Below are positions 26,272 to 34,939 of a stretch of 64,000 nt of DNA, one piece after another (the stretch's first letter is position 1; every line of letters starts with the position of its first letter). The position numbers were made by a program, and so were the translations under genes. The notes under the pieces are model-generated. The model saw nothing but the letters and a program-made list of their open reading frames with translations, was not told where the DNA came from and did not search any database. Origin of the DNA: DASQEH01 sp035633755 (GTDB lineage: Bacteria; Actinomycetota; Actinomycetes; Propionibacteriales; Nocardioidaceae); the NCBI GenBank assembly GCA_035633755.1, contig DASQEH010000095.1:1-64000 (forward strand), given 5' to 3'.

Positions 26272-27770
26272 CGACCAGCAGTATCGCCCTGATGCCCTTC
26301 GAGCAGGCGCTGGAGCGTTTCGACCCGGTCATCGGTCTCGAAGTCCATGTCGAGCTCAACACCGTGTCGAAGATGTTCTGTGGGTGCGCCACCACATTCG
26401 GCGCAGCGCCCAACACTCAGGTGTGTCCGGTATGCCTGGGCCTGCCCGGGGCGCTGCCGGTGCTCAACCGCACCGCTGTCGAGTCGGCGATTCGGATCGG
26501 GCTGGCGCTGAACTGCTCGATCGCCGACTGGTGTCGCTTCGCTCGCAAGAACTACTTCTATCCCGACATGCCGAAGAACTTCCAGACCTCGCAGTACGAC
26601 GAGCCGATCGCGTACGACGGGTACACCGAGTTCGACCTCGATGGCCGGACGGTCAGGGTGGGCATCGAACGCGCCCACATGGAGGAGGACACCGGCAAGT
26701 CCCTCCATGTCGGCGGGTCGACGGGACGGATCCATGGCGCCAGCCACTCGCTGGTCGACTACAACCGGGCCGGCATCCCTCTCATCGAGATCGTCACCAA
26801 GCCGATCGAGGGCACCGGCACTGAGGTGGCGGCGGTTGCCCGTGCGTATGTGACCCATCTGCGCGCCCTCGTCCGCGGGCTCGGGGTATCCGACGTGCGG
26901 ATGGACCAAGGATCGCTGCGCTGTGACGTCAATCTGTCGCTTCGTTCCGACCCGGCGGCGCCATTCGGCACTCGCAGTGAGACCAAGAACGTGAACTCGT
27001 TGCGTTCGGTCGAGCGGGCCGTGCAGTTCGAGGTGTCCCGTCAGGCCGGTGTGCTGTCGGAGGGCGGGCGGATCGTGCAGGAGACGCGACACTGGCACGA
27101 GGACACGGGCATCACCACCTCCGGTCGCATCAAGGAGGAAGCCGAGGACTACCGCTACTTCCCCGAACCCGATCTGGTGCCGATCGCCCCTGATGTGGAC
27201 TGGATCGAGCAGCTGCGCGCGACGCTGCCCGAGGAGCCCGGCAAGCGACGGCTCCGGCTCCAGCAGGAGTGGGGATTCTCGGACCTCGAGGTGCGCGACA
27301 TCCTCGGCGCCGGTGCACTCGACCTGATCGAGCAGACGGTCGCAGCGGGGGCTACCCCTGCCGCTGCGAAGAAGTGGTGGCTCTCCGAGCTGTCGAGGAG
27401 GGCTAACGACGCGGGTGTGTCTCTCGACGAGCTCGCCATCTCGCCCACCCAGGTCGCGCAGGTGCAGGCGCTCGTGGACGCCGGGCGGGTCAACGACAAG
27501 CTCGCTCGCCAAGTGCTCGACGGAGTACTGGCCGGAGAGGGCGCACCCGACGAGGTGGCGTCCGCGCGTGGCCTGGAAGTGGTCTCCGACTCCGCCGAGC
27601 TCTCCGCTGCGGTGGACCGCGCCATCGCCGCCAATCCCGACGTCGCCGACAAGGTCCGCGCCGGCAAGCTGCCAGCGGCTGGTGCCCTGATCGGCGCGGT
27701 CATGAAGGAGATGCGCGGACAGGCCGATGCAGCCCTCGTCCGCCAGCTCGTCCTCGACAAGCTATCGTGA
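26268..27770 (+). CDS. gatB: Aspartyl/glutamyl-tRNA amidotransferase subunit B
   Basis: Activates the glutamyl or aspartyl group on misacylated tRNA and amidates it, 500 residues. The N-terminal cradle has IGLEVHVEL and the zinc-site cysteines in MFCGCATTF and VCPVCLGLPG; RKNYFYPDMPKNFQ and DYNRAGIPLIEIV follow. The C-terminal helical and YqeY-like tail domain starts near 300. With GltX and the tRNA genes at 44-47 kb it supplies the indirect Gln-tRNA route. Confidence 0.97.
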   Translation: MTTSSIALMPFEQALERFDPVIGLEVHVELNTVSKMFCGCATTFGAAPNTQVCPVCLGLPGALPVLNRTAVESAIRIGLALNCSIADWCRFARKNYFYPDMPKNFQTSQYDEPIAYDGYTEFDLDGRTVRVGIERAHMEEDTGKSLHVGGSTGRIHGASHSLVDYNRAGIPLIEIVTKPIEGTGTEVAAVARAYVTHLRALVRGLGVSDVRMDQGSLRCDVNLSLRSDPAAPFGTRSETKNVNSLRSVERAVQFEVSRQAGVLSEGGRIVQETRHWHEDTGITTSGRIKEEAEDYRYFPEPDLVPIAPDVDWIEQLRATLPEEPGKRRLRLQQEWGFSDLEVRDILGAGALDLIEQTVAAGATPAAAKKWWLSELSRRANDAGVSLDELAISPTQVAQVQALVDAGRVNDKLARQVLDGVLAGEGAPDEVASARGLEVVSDSAELSAAVDRAIAANPDVADKVRAGKLPAAGALIGAVMKEMRGQADAALVRQLVLDKLS

Positions 27771-27777
27771 CCCGCCC

Positions 27778-28674
27778 ATGAGAGCCGTCATCCCGTTCTC
27801 TGCTGAGAACCTGTCCGCCGTGCCCGACACTGTCGACGTCGTCGTCGCCGACGCGACGGACAACTGGTCGGCCGAGGCGAACGACGCCGAGTTCTACGTC
27901 GTCAGCTACCGGTTCGCCCCACGGGTCGTCGACGTCATGGCCGAGATGCCGCGGCTTCAGGTCGTGCAGACCCTGACCGCGGGCGTCGACCACATCGAGT
28001 CCGCGGTCCCACCGGGTGTCACGTTGTGCAACGCGACGCAGGTCCACCACACCGCCACCGCTGAGCTGGCCGTCGGACTGGTCATCAGCGCGCAACGCCG
28101 ACTTGCCGACCTCGTCCGGGCCCAGGACGAACAGGTTTGGGACGCTCAGATGTCGTCCTCTCTGGCCGATCGAAGGGTCCTCGTCGTGGGTGCCGGCAAC
28201 ATCGGCCGGGCGATCGAGCAGCGCCTGGCCGGATTCGAGTGTGAGACCACACTGGTCGGGAGGACGCGTCGCCCGGGGGTACGCAGCATCGACGAGCTGG
28301 CCGAGCTGCTCCCGTCAGCCGACATCGTGGTCCTCATCGTTCCGTTGACCGAGCAGACGCGAGGCATGGTCGACGCGGCGTTCCTCGCGTCCATGGCCGA
28401 CGACGCGCTGCTTGTCAACGTGTCGCGGGGGGCGGTGGTCGTGACCGACGACCTGGTTGCCGAAACTGTGTCGGGACGGCTGCGGGCTGCCCTCGACGTG
28501 ACGGACCCCGAGCCGCTTCCGGCCGGACATCCGCTCTGGACCGCTCCGGGCGTCATCATCACGCCTCACATCGGCGGAGCGTCGAGCGCCATGTGGCCGC
28601 GTTCGTATCGGCTCGTCACCGAGCAATTGCGTCGAGCCGCGTCCGGGGAGTCCCTGCTCAACGTCGTGAACTGA
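27778..28674 (+). CDS. D-isomer-specific 2-hydroxyacid dehydrogenase
   Basis: NAD(P)-dependent oxidoreductase of the phosphoglycerate dehydrogenase superfamily, 298 residues. The nucleotide-binding motif is VLVVGAGNIGRAIEQRL; the catalytic Arg lies in NVSRGAVV, Glu in DVTDPEPLPAGHPLW and His in ITPHIGG. It is shorter than SerA and lacks an ACT domain, so it is not the serine-pathway enzyme. TATCGT overlaps the end of gatB and ends 9 bases before the ATG. Substrate unknown (glyoxylate or hydroxypyruvate are typical). Confidence 0.88.
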   Translation: MRAVIPFSAENLSAVPDTVDVVVADATDNWSAEANDAEFYVVSYRFAPRVVDVMAEMPRLQVVQTLTAGVDHIESAVPPGVTLCNATQVHHTATAELAVGLVISAQRRLADLVRAQDEQVWDAQMSSSLADRRVLVVGAGNIGRAIEQRLAGFECETTLVGRTRRPGVRSIDELAELLPSADIVVLIVPLTEQTRGMVDAAFLASMADDALLVNVSRGAVVVTDDLVAETVSGRLRAALDVTDPEPLPAGHPLWTAPGVIITPHIGGASSAMWPRSYRLVTEQLRRAASGESLLNVVN

Positions 28675-28771
28675 TCGCAGCCGCGGCGCCACCGCCATGC
28701 CGTGCTCGTTCGCGGCACCTGCCATCATCGGCTCGCCCGCGGCACGGGGCTGAGCCGGAGGCATGCACAAC

Positions 28772-28861
28772 CGTCCGGTGGACGCACCGTCGAGCCTGGC
28801 CTCGGCCCACCGCCGGCACCTGGGTGAGCGCGGGTGATCCTGCAGGACCGTCCGGTGGACG
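28772..28861 (+). promoter_or_regulatory. Two identical 13-bp palindromes upstream of ilvD
   Basis: CGTCCGGTGGACG occurs at 28772-28784 and again at 28849-28861, inside a 16-bp perfect repeat. Each is an inverted repeat CGTCC-N3-GGACG. The downstream copy ends 27 bases before the ilvD -10, close to a -35 position, as for an operator. The rest of the 226-base gap (28675-28900) shows no gene. Confidence 0.5.
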
Positions 28862-28888
28862 CGGCGTCCAGGCTCAGCGGCGCGGTCG

Positions 28889-28894
28889 TAGGCT
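28889..28894 (+). promoter_or_regulatory. Candidate -10 element (TAGGCT) of ilvD
   Basis: TAGGCT ends 6 bases before ATG 28901, the leaderless geometry. Confidence 0.5.
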
Positions 28895-28900
28895 CTTGCC

Positions 28901-30574
28901 ATGGTCGACATCAAGCCTCGAAGCCGTGCGGTCACCGACGGCCTGCAAGCAACCGCCGCCCGCGGCATGCTCCGCGCGGTAGGGATGGGTGACGAGGACT
29001 TCGCCAAGCCCCAGATCGGTGTGGCGTCGTCCTGGAACGAGATCACCCCTTGCAACCTGAGTCTTGACCGGCTGGCGCAGGCGGTCAAGCAAGGCGTGCA
29101 TGCCGCGGGCGGGTACCCCCTGGAGTTCGGGACGATCTCGGTGTCCGACGGCATCTCGATGGGCCACGAGGGGATGCACTTCTCGCTGGTCTCCAGGGAG
29201 GTCATCGCAGACTCCGTCGAGACGGTGATGATGGCCGAACGCCTCGACGGGTCGGTCCTTCTCGCCGGCTGTGACAAGAGCCTGCCCGGCATGCTGATGG
29301 CGGCGGCCCGGCTCGATCTCGCCGCCGTGTTCCTGTATGCCGGATCGATCATGCCTGGTCGCGTCGGCGACACCGATGTCACGCTGGTCGACGCGTTCGA
29401 GGCAGTCGGCGCGTGCCTGGCCGGGCGCATCGACCGGGCTCAGGTGGACCGCATCGAGCGCGCCGTCTGTCCCGGTGAGGGCGCCTGCGGCGGCATGTTC
29501 ACGGCCAACACCATGGCCTCGGTCTCCGAAGCCCTGGGCATGGCCTTGCCCGGTTCCTCATCGCCACCTGCGGTGGACCGTCGCCGCGACGGGTTCGCGC
29601 ACAAGTCGGGGGCTGCCGTCGTGGAGCTGTTGCGCCAGGGGATCACCGCTCGTCAGGTGATGACCAGGGAGGCGTTCGAGAACGCCATCGCCGTCGTGAT
29701 GGCGCTCGGCGGCTCGACGAACGCCGTTCTCCACCTGCTGGCGATCGCGCACGAAGCCGAGGTCGAGCTCTCCCTCGACGACTTCAACCGGGTGGGCGAC
29801 TCCGTGCCGCTTCTCGGCGACCTGAAGCCGTTCGGCCGCTTCGTCATGAACGACGTCGACCGGGTCGGGGGTATCCCGGTCGTGATGAAGGCACTGCTCG
29901 AGGCCGACCTGCTCAACCCGGACTGCCTGACAGTCACTGGAAAGACGATCGGCGAGAACCTTGCTGACATCGACCCGCCGGAGGTCGATGGCGCGATCAT
30001 CCGCCAGATGTCCAAGCCGATTCACGCCACCGGAGGCCTGACCATCCTGCACGGCTCGCTGGCGCCCGAAGGGGCCGTCGTCAAGACGGCTGGCTTCGAC
30101 GGGAACGGCTTCGAGGGGACCGCCAAGGTGTTCGACGGGGAGCAGGCAGCGATCGCGGCGCTCGCCGACGGGAACATAGTCGCCGGCGATGTGGTCGTGA
30201 TTCGTCAGGAGGGCCCCAAGGGTGGCCCAGGTATGCGGGAGATGCTCGCCATCACCGGCGGCATCAAGGGCGCCGGCCTCGGCAAGGACGTCCTGCTGCT
30301 GACCGACGGCCGCTTCTCTGGGGGCACGACGGGACTGTGTGTCGGCCACGTCGCACCCGAGACGGTCGACGCCGGTCCGATCGCCTTCATCCGCAACGGC
30401 GATCGGGTGCGCCTCGACGTCGCAGCACGCAGCCTGGACCTCCTGGTCGATGACGCCGAACTGGAGCTTCGCCGCGTCGGCTGGGAGCCTCCCGCGCCGA
30501 GGTACACCTCGGGAGTACTGGCCAAGTACCGCAAGCTCGTTCAGTCCGCCGCCGTGGGCGCTGTCTGTGGGTAG
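28901..30574 (+). CDS. ilvD: Dihydroxy-acid dehydratase
   Basis: Fe-S dehydratase making the 2-oxo acids of valine/leucine and isoleucine, 557 residues. Cluster and active-site motifs are visible: TPCNLSLDRLA, GCDKSLPGML and GEGACGGMFTANTM. The C-terminal GGPGMREML and TDGRFSGGT stretches are standard. It stands alone, upstream of ilvBNC, with its own promoter and paired palindromes, so it may be controlled separately from the attenuated ilvB operon. Confidence 0.97.
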   Translation: MVDIKPRSRAVTDGLQATAARGMLRAVGMGDEDFAKPQIGVASSWNEITPCNLSLDRLAQAVKQGVHAAGGYPLEFGTISVSDGISMGHEGMHFSLVSREVIADSVETVMMAERLDGSVLLAGCDKSLPGMLMAAARLDLAAVFLYAGSIMPGRVGDTDVTLVDAFEAVGACLAGRIDRAQVDRIERAVCPGEGACGGMFTANTMASVSEALGMALPGSSSPPAVDRRRDGFAHKSGAAVVELLRQGITARQVMTREAFENAIAVVMALGGSTNAVLHLLAIAHEAEVELSLDDFNRVGDSVPLLGDLKPFGRFVMNDVDRVGGIPVVMKALLEADLLNPDCLTVTGKTIGENLADIDPPEVDGAIIRQMSKPIHATGGLTILHGSLAPEGAVVKTAGFDGNGFEGTAKVFDGEQAAIAALADGNIVAGDVVVIRQEGPKGGPGMREMLAITGGIKGAGLGKDVLLLTDGRFSGGTTGLCVGHVAPETVDAGPIAFIRNGDRVRLDVAARSLDLLVDDAELELRRVGWEPPAPRYTSGVLAKYRKLVQSAAVGAVCG

Positions 30575-30601
30575 TCTGCAGAACCGCGACGATCGATTGC
30601 C

Positions 30602-31198
30602 ATGAGCAAGGTCTACGAGCGCATCGACGACCGGCTGCGTGACTTCATCTACCGCCAGAGCGTCTTCTTCGTCGCGACGGCACCGCGGGACTCCGGTCAC
30701 ATCAACATCTCGCCCAAGGGCGTTGCCGGCACCTTCGCCGTCCTCGACGACCACACGATCGCCTATGCCGACATGACGGGGAGCGGCGTGGAGACCATCG
30801 CCCACCTGCGCGACGACGGCCGCATCACCGTCATGTTCTGCGCGTTCGAGGGCCCTCCCAACGTAGTCCGCCTGCATGGGCGCGGTCGGGTCGTGACGCT
30901 CTACGACGACGAGTTCTCCCAACTGCAGGCGCAGTTCGCCGAGATTGCTGGGATACGAGCGGTGGTGGTCGTCGACGTCGAACGGATCTCGGACTCGTGC
31001 GGCTGGGGCGTGCCGCTCCTGACCGCTCCTGCTGAGCGTGACCTGCTCCCACCATTCCTGCACCGCAAGGGGGCCGCCGGACAGAGGGCCTACCGACGCC
31101 AGAAGAACCTGGTCAGCATCGACGGCCTGCCCGCCTTCGACTACGACCCGCCCGCCACGGACGCCTCGGACCGGCCGCCGTCGAGCGCCCCGGAGTGA
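30602..31198 (+). CDS. Pyridoxamine 5'-phosphate oxidase-fold flavoprotein
   Basis: 198 residues with the split-barrel FMN fold: FFVATAPRDSGHINISPKG and YADMTGSGVETIAHLRDDGRI (in pieces). This subgroup binds FMN or F420 and is rarely true PdxH. The C-terminus is a low-complexity Pro/Ser tail. ATG 30602 has weak ribosome-binding sequence. It sits between ilvD and the ilvB leader without an obvious link to branched-chain synthesis. Substrate unknown. Confidence 0.8.
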   Translation: MSKVYERIDDRLRDFIYRQSVFFVATAPRDSGHINISPKGVAGTFAVLDDHTIAYADMTGSGVETIAHLRDDGRITVMFCAFEGPPNVVRLHGRGRVVTLYDDEFSQLQAQFAEIAGIRAVVVVDVERISDSCGWGVPLLTAPAERDLLPPFLHRKGAAGQRAYRRQKNLVSIDGLPAFDYDPPATDASDRPPSSAPE

Positions 31199-31263
31199 CC
31201 GGCACGACGAGTGCCCACGCCTGAGTGTGGCCGCCCATCATGTGAGACAGGCCCCGCTCCCGC

Positions 31264-31292
31264 TTGACGCGCGCGAGCTTGTCGGCGACGGT
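31264..31292 (+). promoter_or_regulatory. Candidate promoter of the ilv leader
   Basis: TTGACG (31264-31269) and GACGGT (31287-31292) are 17 bases apart; the -10 is weak (only A2 and T6 fit). It would start transcription at the leader-peptide ATG (31300). Confidence 0.4.
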
Positions 31293-31299
31293 TGTCGTT

Positions 31300-31350
31300 A
31301 TGCGTCACATTCTTGTCGTACGCTTCGGCGCGCAGGTTCGTTCCGACTGA
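31300..31350 (+). CDS. ilvB leader peptide (attenuation peptide)
   Basis: A 16-codon ORF, MRHILVVRFGAQVRSD, with consecutive Ile-Leu-Val-Val codons at positions 4-7. It is followed at once by RNA hairpins and an intrinsic terminator, then ilvB. Stalling on scarce Ile-, Leu- or Val-tRNA would alter hairpin choice and let transcription into ilvBNC. Comparable ilvB leader peptides are known in corynebacteria and Streptomyces. Confidence 0.8.
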   Translation: MRHILVVRFGAQVRSD

Positions 31351-31403
31351 CCGGAAACCTTGCGCGTCGCCCCTCGAATGCCTCCGGGCCGAGGGGTTTT
31401 TTT
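31329..31403 (+). terminator. Transcription attenuator of ilvBNC
   Basis: A pause hairpin pairs CGCGCA-GGTT (31329-31338) with AACC-T-TGCGCG (31356-31366). The terminator pairs CCCCTCG (31370-31376) with CGAGGGG (31390-31396) and is followed by seven T residues (31397-31403). CCGGA (31351-31355) can instead pair with TCCGG (31383-31387) in the terminator loop, a possible antiterminator contact. The terminator precedes the ilvB ATG by 44 bases. Confidence 0.8.
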
Positions 31404-31447
31404 GTGGCATGACGCAGACGCCAGCACTCAATCGCGGGAAGGCGACC

Positions 31448-33187
31448 ATGACAGAGCAGGTGACAGGGGCGCAGAGCCTGATCCTTTCGCTCGAGGCCGC
31501 CGGGGTCGACACGGTCTTCGGCATTCCCGGCGGAGCGATCCTCCCCGCCTACGACCCGCTGATGGACTCCACCAAGATCCGGCATGTCCTCGTGCGGCAC
31601 GAGCAGGGAGCCGGCCACGCGGCCGAAGGGTATGCCACGGCGACCGGCAAGGTGGGCGTGTGCATGGCCACCAGTGGGCCAGGGGCCACCAACCTGGTGA
31701 CGCCCATCGCCGACGCCCAGATGGACTCGGTGCCGATGGTGGCGATCACCGGCCAGGTTGCCAGCGCGGCGATCGGGTCCGACGCCTTCCAAGAGGCCGA
31801 CATCCGCGGCATCACGATGCCGATCACGAAGCACAACTACCTCATCACCGACGCAGCCGACATCCCGCGGGCGATCGCGGAGGCATTTCACATCGCGTCC
31901 ACTGGTCGGCCCGGTCCCGTCCTCGTCGACATCTCCAAGGACGCGCTGCAGGCCATGACGACGTTCACGTACCCGACGTCGGTCTCGCTGTCGGGCTATC
32001 GCCCGGTCACCAAGCCGCACTCTCGGCAGGTACGTGAGGCGGCTCGGCTGATCGCCGCCTCCGAACGGCCGGTGCTCTATGTAGGTGGGGGAGTCATCCG
32101 AGCCGAGGCCAGTGAGGAGCTACGTGCCTTCGCCGAGCTGACCGACATCCCGGTCGTGACGACGCTGATGGCTCGCGGCGCCTTCCCGGACAGCCATCGG
32201 TTGCACCTCGGCATGCCCGGCATGCACGGCACCGTGGCGGCCGTCGGCGCCCTTCAGCGCAGCGACCTGCTCATCTCGCTCGGTGCCCGATTCGACGACC
32301 GGGTCACCGGCAAGCTCGACACCTTCGCCCCGGACGCCAAGGTCATCCATGCCGACATCGACCCGGCTGAGATCTCCAAGAACCGCCACGCGGATGTGCC
32401 GATCGTGGGGGACTGCAAGGAAGTCATCCGCGCCCTCACGCGCGCTGTGCGAGAGGAGTACGACGCCGGGCACCGCGGCGACTCGGCTCCGTGGCTGGCG
32501 ACCTGCCAGGCGTGGCGGGAGCGCTACCCACTCGGCTATGAGGAGCCGCACGGTCACCTCGCGCCGCAGTACGTCATCTCGCGGCTGGGCGAGATCGCCG
32601 GCCCGGAAGCGGTATACGTCTCCGGTGTCGGCCAGCACCAGATGTGGGCGAGCCACTTCGTGTCCTACGAGCGGCCTCGGACCTGGATCAACTCCGGTGG
32701 CCTCGGCACCATGGGCTTCGCCGTCCCCGCGGCGATGGGCGCAAAGGTGGGCCGGCCCGACACGACGGTCTGGGCCATCGACGGCGACGGCTGCTTCCAG
32801 ATGACCAACCAGGAGCTCGCCACCTGTGCGCTCAACGGCATCCCGATCAAGGTGGCCGTGATCAACAACTCCAGCCTCGGCATGGTGCGACAGTGGCAGA
32901 CGCTGTTCTACGAGGGCCGGTACTCCAACACCGACCTGCACTCTGCCCGGGTCCCAGACTTCGTGAAGCTCGCCGAGGCGCTCGGCTGCGTGGGCCTGCG
33001 CTGCGAGAGCCCGATCGACGTCGACGCCACCATCAACAAGGCGATGGAGATCAACGACGCGCCAGTGGTGATCGACTTCATCGTCAACCGCGACGCCATG
33101 GTGTGGCCGATGGTCCCCGCGGGCACCAGCAACGACGCGCTGCAGATCGCTCGTGACCTGAAGCCTGATTTCGAGGACGAGCTGTGA
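31448..33187 (+). CDS. ilvB: Acetolactate synthase large (catalytic) subunit
   Basis: ThDP/FAD enzyme that condenses pyruvate to acetolactate or with 2-oxobutyrate to acetohydroxybutyrate, 579 residues. Thiamine-activating Glu52 lies in RHEQGAGHAAEGYA; the metal/ThDP motif begins GDG (446-448) and ends in NN. The start was set at the ATG preceded by GGGAAGG; the frame is open further upstream through the attenuator, but that region is regulatory RNA. First gene of ilvBNC. Confidence 0.97.
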   Translation: MTEQVTGAQSLILSLEAAGVDTVFGIPGGAILPAYDPLMDSTKIRHVLVRHEQGAGHAAEGYATATGKVGVCMATSGPGATNLVTPIADAQMDSVPMVAITGQVASAAIGSDAFQEADIRGITMPITKHNYLITDAADIPRAIAEAFHIASTGRPGPVLVDISKDALQAMTTFTYPTSVSLSGYRPVTKPHSRQVREAARLIAASERPVLYVGGGVIRAEASEELRAFAELTDIPVVTTLMARGAFPDSHRLHLGMPGMHGTVAAVGALQRSDLLISLGARFDDRVTGKLDTFAPDAKVIHADIDPAEISKNRHADVPIVGDCKEVIRALTRAVREEYDAGHRGDSAPWLATCQAWRERYPLGYEEPHGHLAPQYVISRLGEIAGPEAVYVSGVGQHQMWASHFVSYERPRTWINSGGLGTMGFAVPAAMGAKVGRPDTTVWAIDGDGCFQMTNQELATCALNGIPIKVAVINNSSLGMVRQWQTLFYEGRYSNTDLHSARVPDFVKLAEALGCVGLRCESPIDVDATINKAMEINDAPVVIDFIVNRDAMVWPMVPAGTSNDALQIARDLKPDFEDEL

Positions 33188-33212
33188 CGTTCACGTCCCC
33201 CGAGGAGGTCGG

Positions 33213-33752
33213 ATGACCACGCACACCCTGTCGGTCCTGGTCGAGAACAAGCCCGGCGTGCTGGCCCGCGTCGCCTCCTTGTTCTCGCGTAGGGGCTACA
33301 ACATCGACTCCCTGGCCGTGGGTCCGACCGAGCGTCCGGAGATATCCCGGATGACCATCGCCGTCAACCTGGACGACCAGCCGCTGGAGCAGGTGACCAA
33401 GCAGCTGCACAAGCTCATCGAGGTCCTGAAGATCGTGGAGATCGAAGGGTCGACGGCGATCGAGCGCGAGCTCGCCCTGGTCAAGGTCAGGGCCGACGCG
33501 TCGACACGCAGTCAGGTGCTCGAGACGGTCCAGCTCTTTCGGGCCAAGGTCGTCGACGTCGCGGTGGACGCCGTGACGGTCGAGGTCACCGGTAGCCGCG
33601 ACAAGCTCGAGGCGATGCTCCGGGTGCTGGAGCCGTTCGGCATCCGCGAGCTCGTCCAGTCCGGCATGGTCGCCATCAACCGAGGCAGCCGCTCCATCAC
33701 CGACCGCAGCTCGCGCAGCGCCGTGTCGCTGCCTGTGCGCGAGTCCGCCTAG
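33213..33752 (+). CDS. ilvN: Acetolactate synthase regulatory subunit
   Basis: 179 residues. The N-terminal ACT domain (LSVLVENKPGVLARVASLFSRRGYNI, in pieces) binds valine for feedback inhibition; a C-terminal ALS_SS_C domain follows from about 85. It starts 25 bases after ilvB with GAGGAGG upstream of the ATG. Confidence 0.97.
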   Translation: MTTHTLSVLVENKPGVLARVASLFSRRGYNIDSLAVGPTERPEISRMTIAVNLDDQPLEQVTKQLHKLIEVLKIVEIEGSTAIERELALVKVRADASTRSQVLETVQLFRAKVVDVAVDAVTVEVTGSRDKLEAMLRVLEPFGIRELVQSGMVAINRGSRSITDRSSRSAVSLPVRESA

Positions 33753-33841
33753 TCTGACCTCCGGCGCAAGCGCGCCCTCCAGCCTGGCGGTACCCGACCG
33801 TGGGCCGCCCTCGCACCTCGACGTTCAAGGAGACCTCCCCC

Positions 33842-34870
33842 ATGGCCGACATGTTCTACGACGACGAAGCGGACCTCGCTCTCATCCAAGGCCGTAACGT
33901 CGCCGTACTCGGCTACGGCAGCCAGGGCCATGCCCACGCGCTGTCGTTGCGCGACTCCGGCGTCGACGTCCGTGTCGGCCTCCTGGAGGGATCTCGGAGC
34001 CGGGCCAAGGCGGAGGCGGAGGGGCTGCGGGTGGTCTCGCCCTTCGAGGCGTGCGAGGAGTCCGACCTCGTCGTCGTCCTCGCTCCGGACCCCGCGCAGC
34101 GCAGCCTGTACGCCGAGGCGATCGAGCCGAACCTCGTCGACGGTGATGCCTTGTTCTTCAGCCACGGCTTCAACATCCGTTACGGCTACGTCGTTCCCCC
34201 GGCCGGCGTGGACGTCGCCATGGTGGCACCCAAGGGGCCGGGCCACCTGGTTCGTCGTGAGTTCAGCGAAGGCCGGGGCGTGCCTGTGCTGGTCGCGGTG
34301 GAGCAGGACGCCACCGGTTCGGCGTGGCCGCTGACGCTGTCGTACGCCAAGGCCATCGGCGGCACCCGGGCCGGTGCCATCAAGACCACCTTCACCGAGG
34401 AGACGGAGACAGACCTGTTCGGTGAGCAGGCGGTGCTCTGCGGTGGGGCGTCCGCCCTGGTGCAGGCCGGTTACGAGGTCCTCACCGAGGCCGGCTACCA
34501 GCCGGAGGTGGCCTACTTCGAGTGCCTGCACGAGCTCAAGCTGATCGTCGACCTGATGTACGAGGGCGGGATCGCCAAGCAGCGCTGGTCGGTGTCGGAC
34601 ACCGCGGAGTACGGCGACTACACCTCAGGCCCGTACATCATCGACGAGTCGGTCAAGGAGCGAATGAGGAACGTGCTGGGGAACATCCAGAGCGGCGCGT
34701 GGGCCGCAGACTTCATCGCCGACCAGGACGCCGGTGCCCCGAAGTTCACCGAGTTTCGCAAGCAGAGCGAGACCCATCCCATCGAGGAGACCGGCCGTCA
34801 GCTGCGTACGTTGATGAGCTGGGTCAAGTCTCATGACGACGACTACACGGAGGGCACCGCCGCTCGGTGA
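33842..34870 (+). CDS. ilvC: Ketol-acid reductoisomerase (class I)
   Basis: NADPH- and Mg-dependent isomeroreductase acting after acetolactate synthase, 342 residues. GYGSQGHAHALSLRDSG is the cofactor motif, with Arg and Ser in LEGSRSRAK indicating NADPH preference. KGPGHLVRREF, ETETDLFGEQAVL and ECLHELKLIVDL contain the metal-binding carboxylates. AAGGAG precedes ATG 33842; a longer in-frame start is ignored. Confidence 0.97.
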   Translation: MADMFYDDEADLALIQGRNVAVLGYGSQGHAHALSLRDSGVDVRVGLLEGSRSRAKAEAEGLRVVSPFEACEESDLVVVLAPDPAQRSLYAEAIEPNLVDGDALFFSHGFNIRYGYVVPPAGVDVAMVAPKGPGHLVRREFSEGRGVPVLVAVEQDATGSAWPLTLSYAKAIGGTRAGAIKTTFTEETETDLFGEQAVLCGGASALVQAGYEVLTEAGYQPEVAYFECLHELKLIVDLMYEGGIAKQRWSVSDTAEYGDYTSGPYIIDESVKERMRNVLGNIQSGAWAADFIADQDAGAPKFTEFRKQSETHPIEETGRQLRTLMSWVKSHDDDYTEGTAAR

Positions 34871-34890
34871 GCAAACTTCTCAAATCCACC

Positions 34891-34917
34891 TACACTCCCA
34901 TGTGTCGACAACGACAC
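34891..34917 (+). promoter_or_regulatory. Candidate promoter and operator of the membrane protease gene
   Basis: TACACT (34891-34896) is followed at the predicted transcript start by an inverted repeat GTGTCG-N4-CGACAC (34902-34917). A repressor bound there would block initiation. The GTG start is 23 bases downstream. Confidence 0.35.
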
Positions 34918-34939
34918 GGAAGCGGGACGAGGAGGATCG

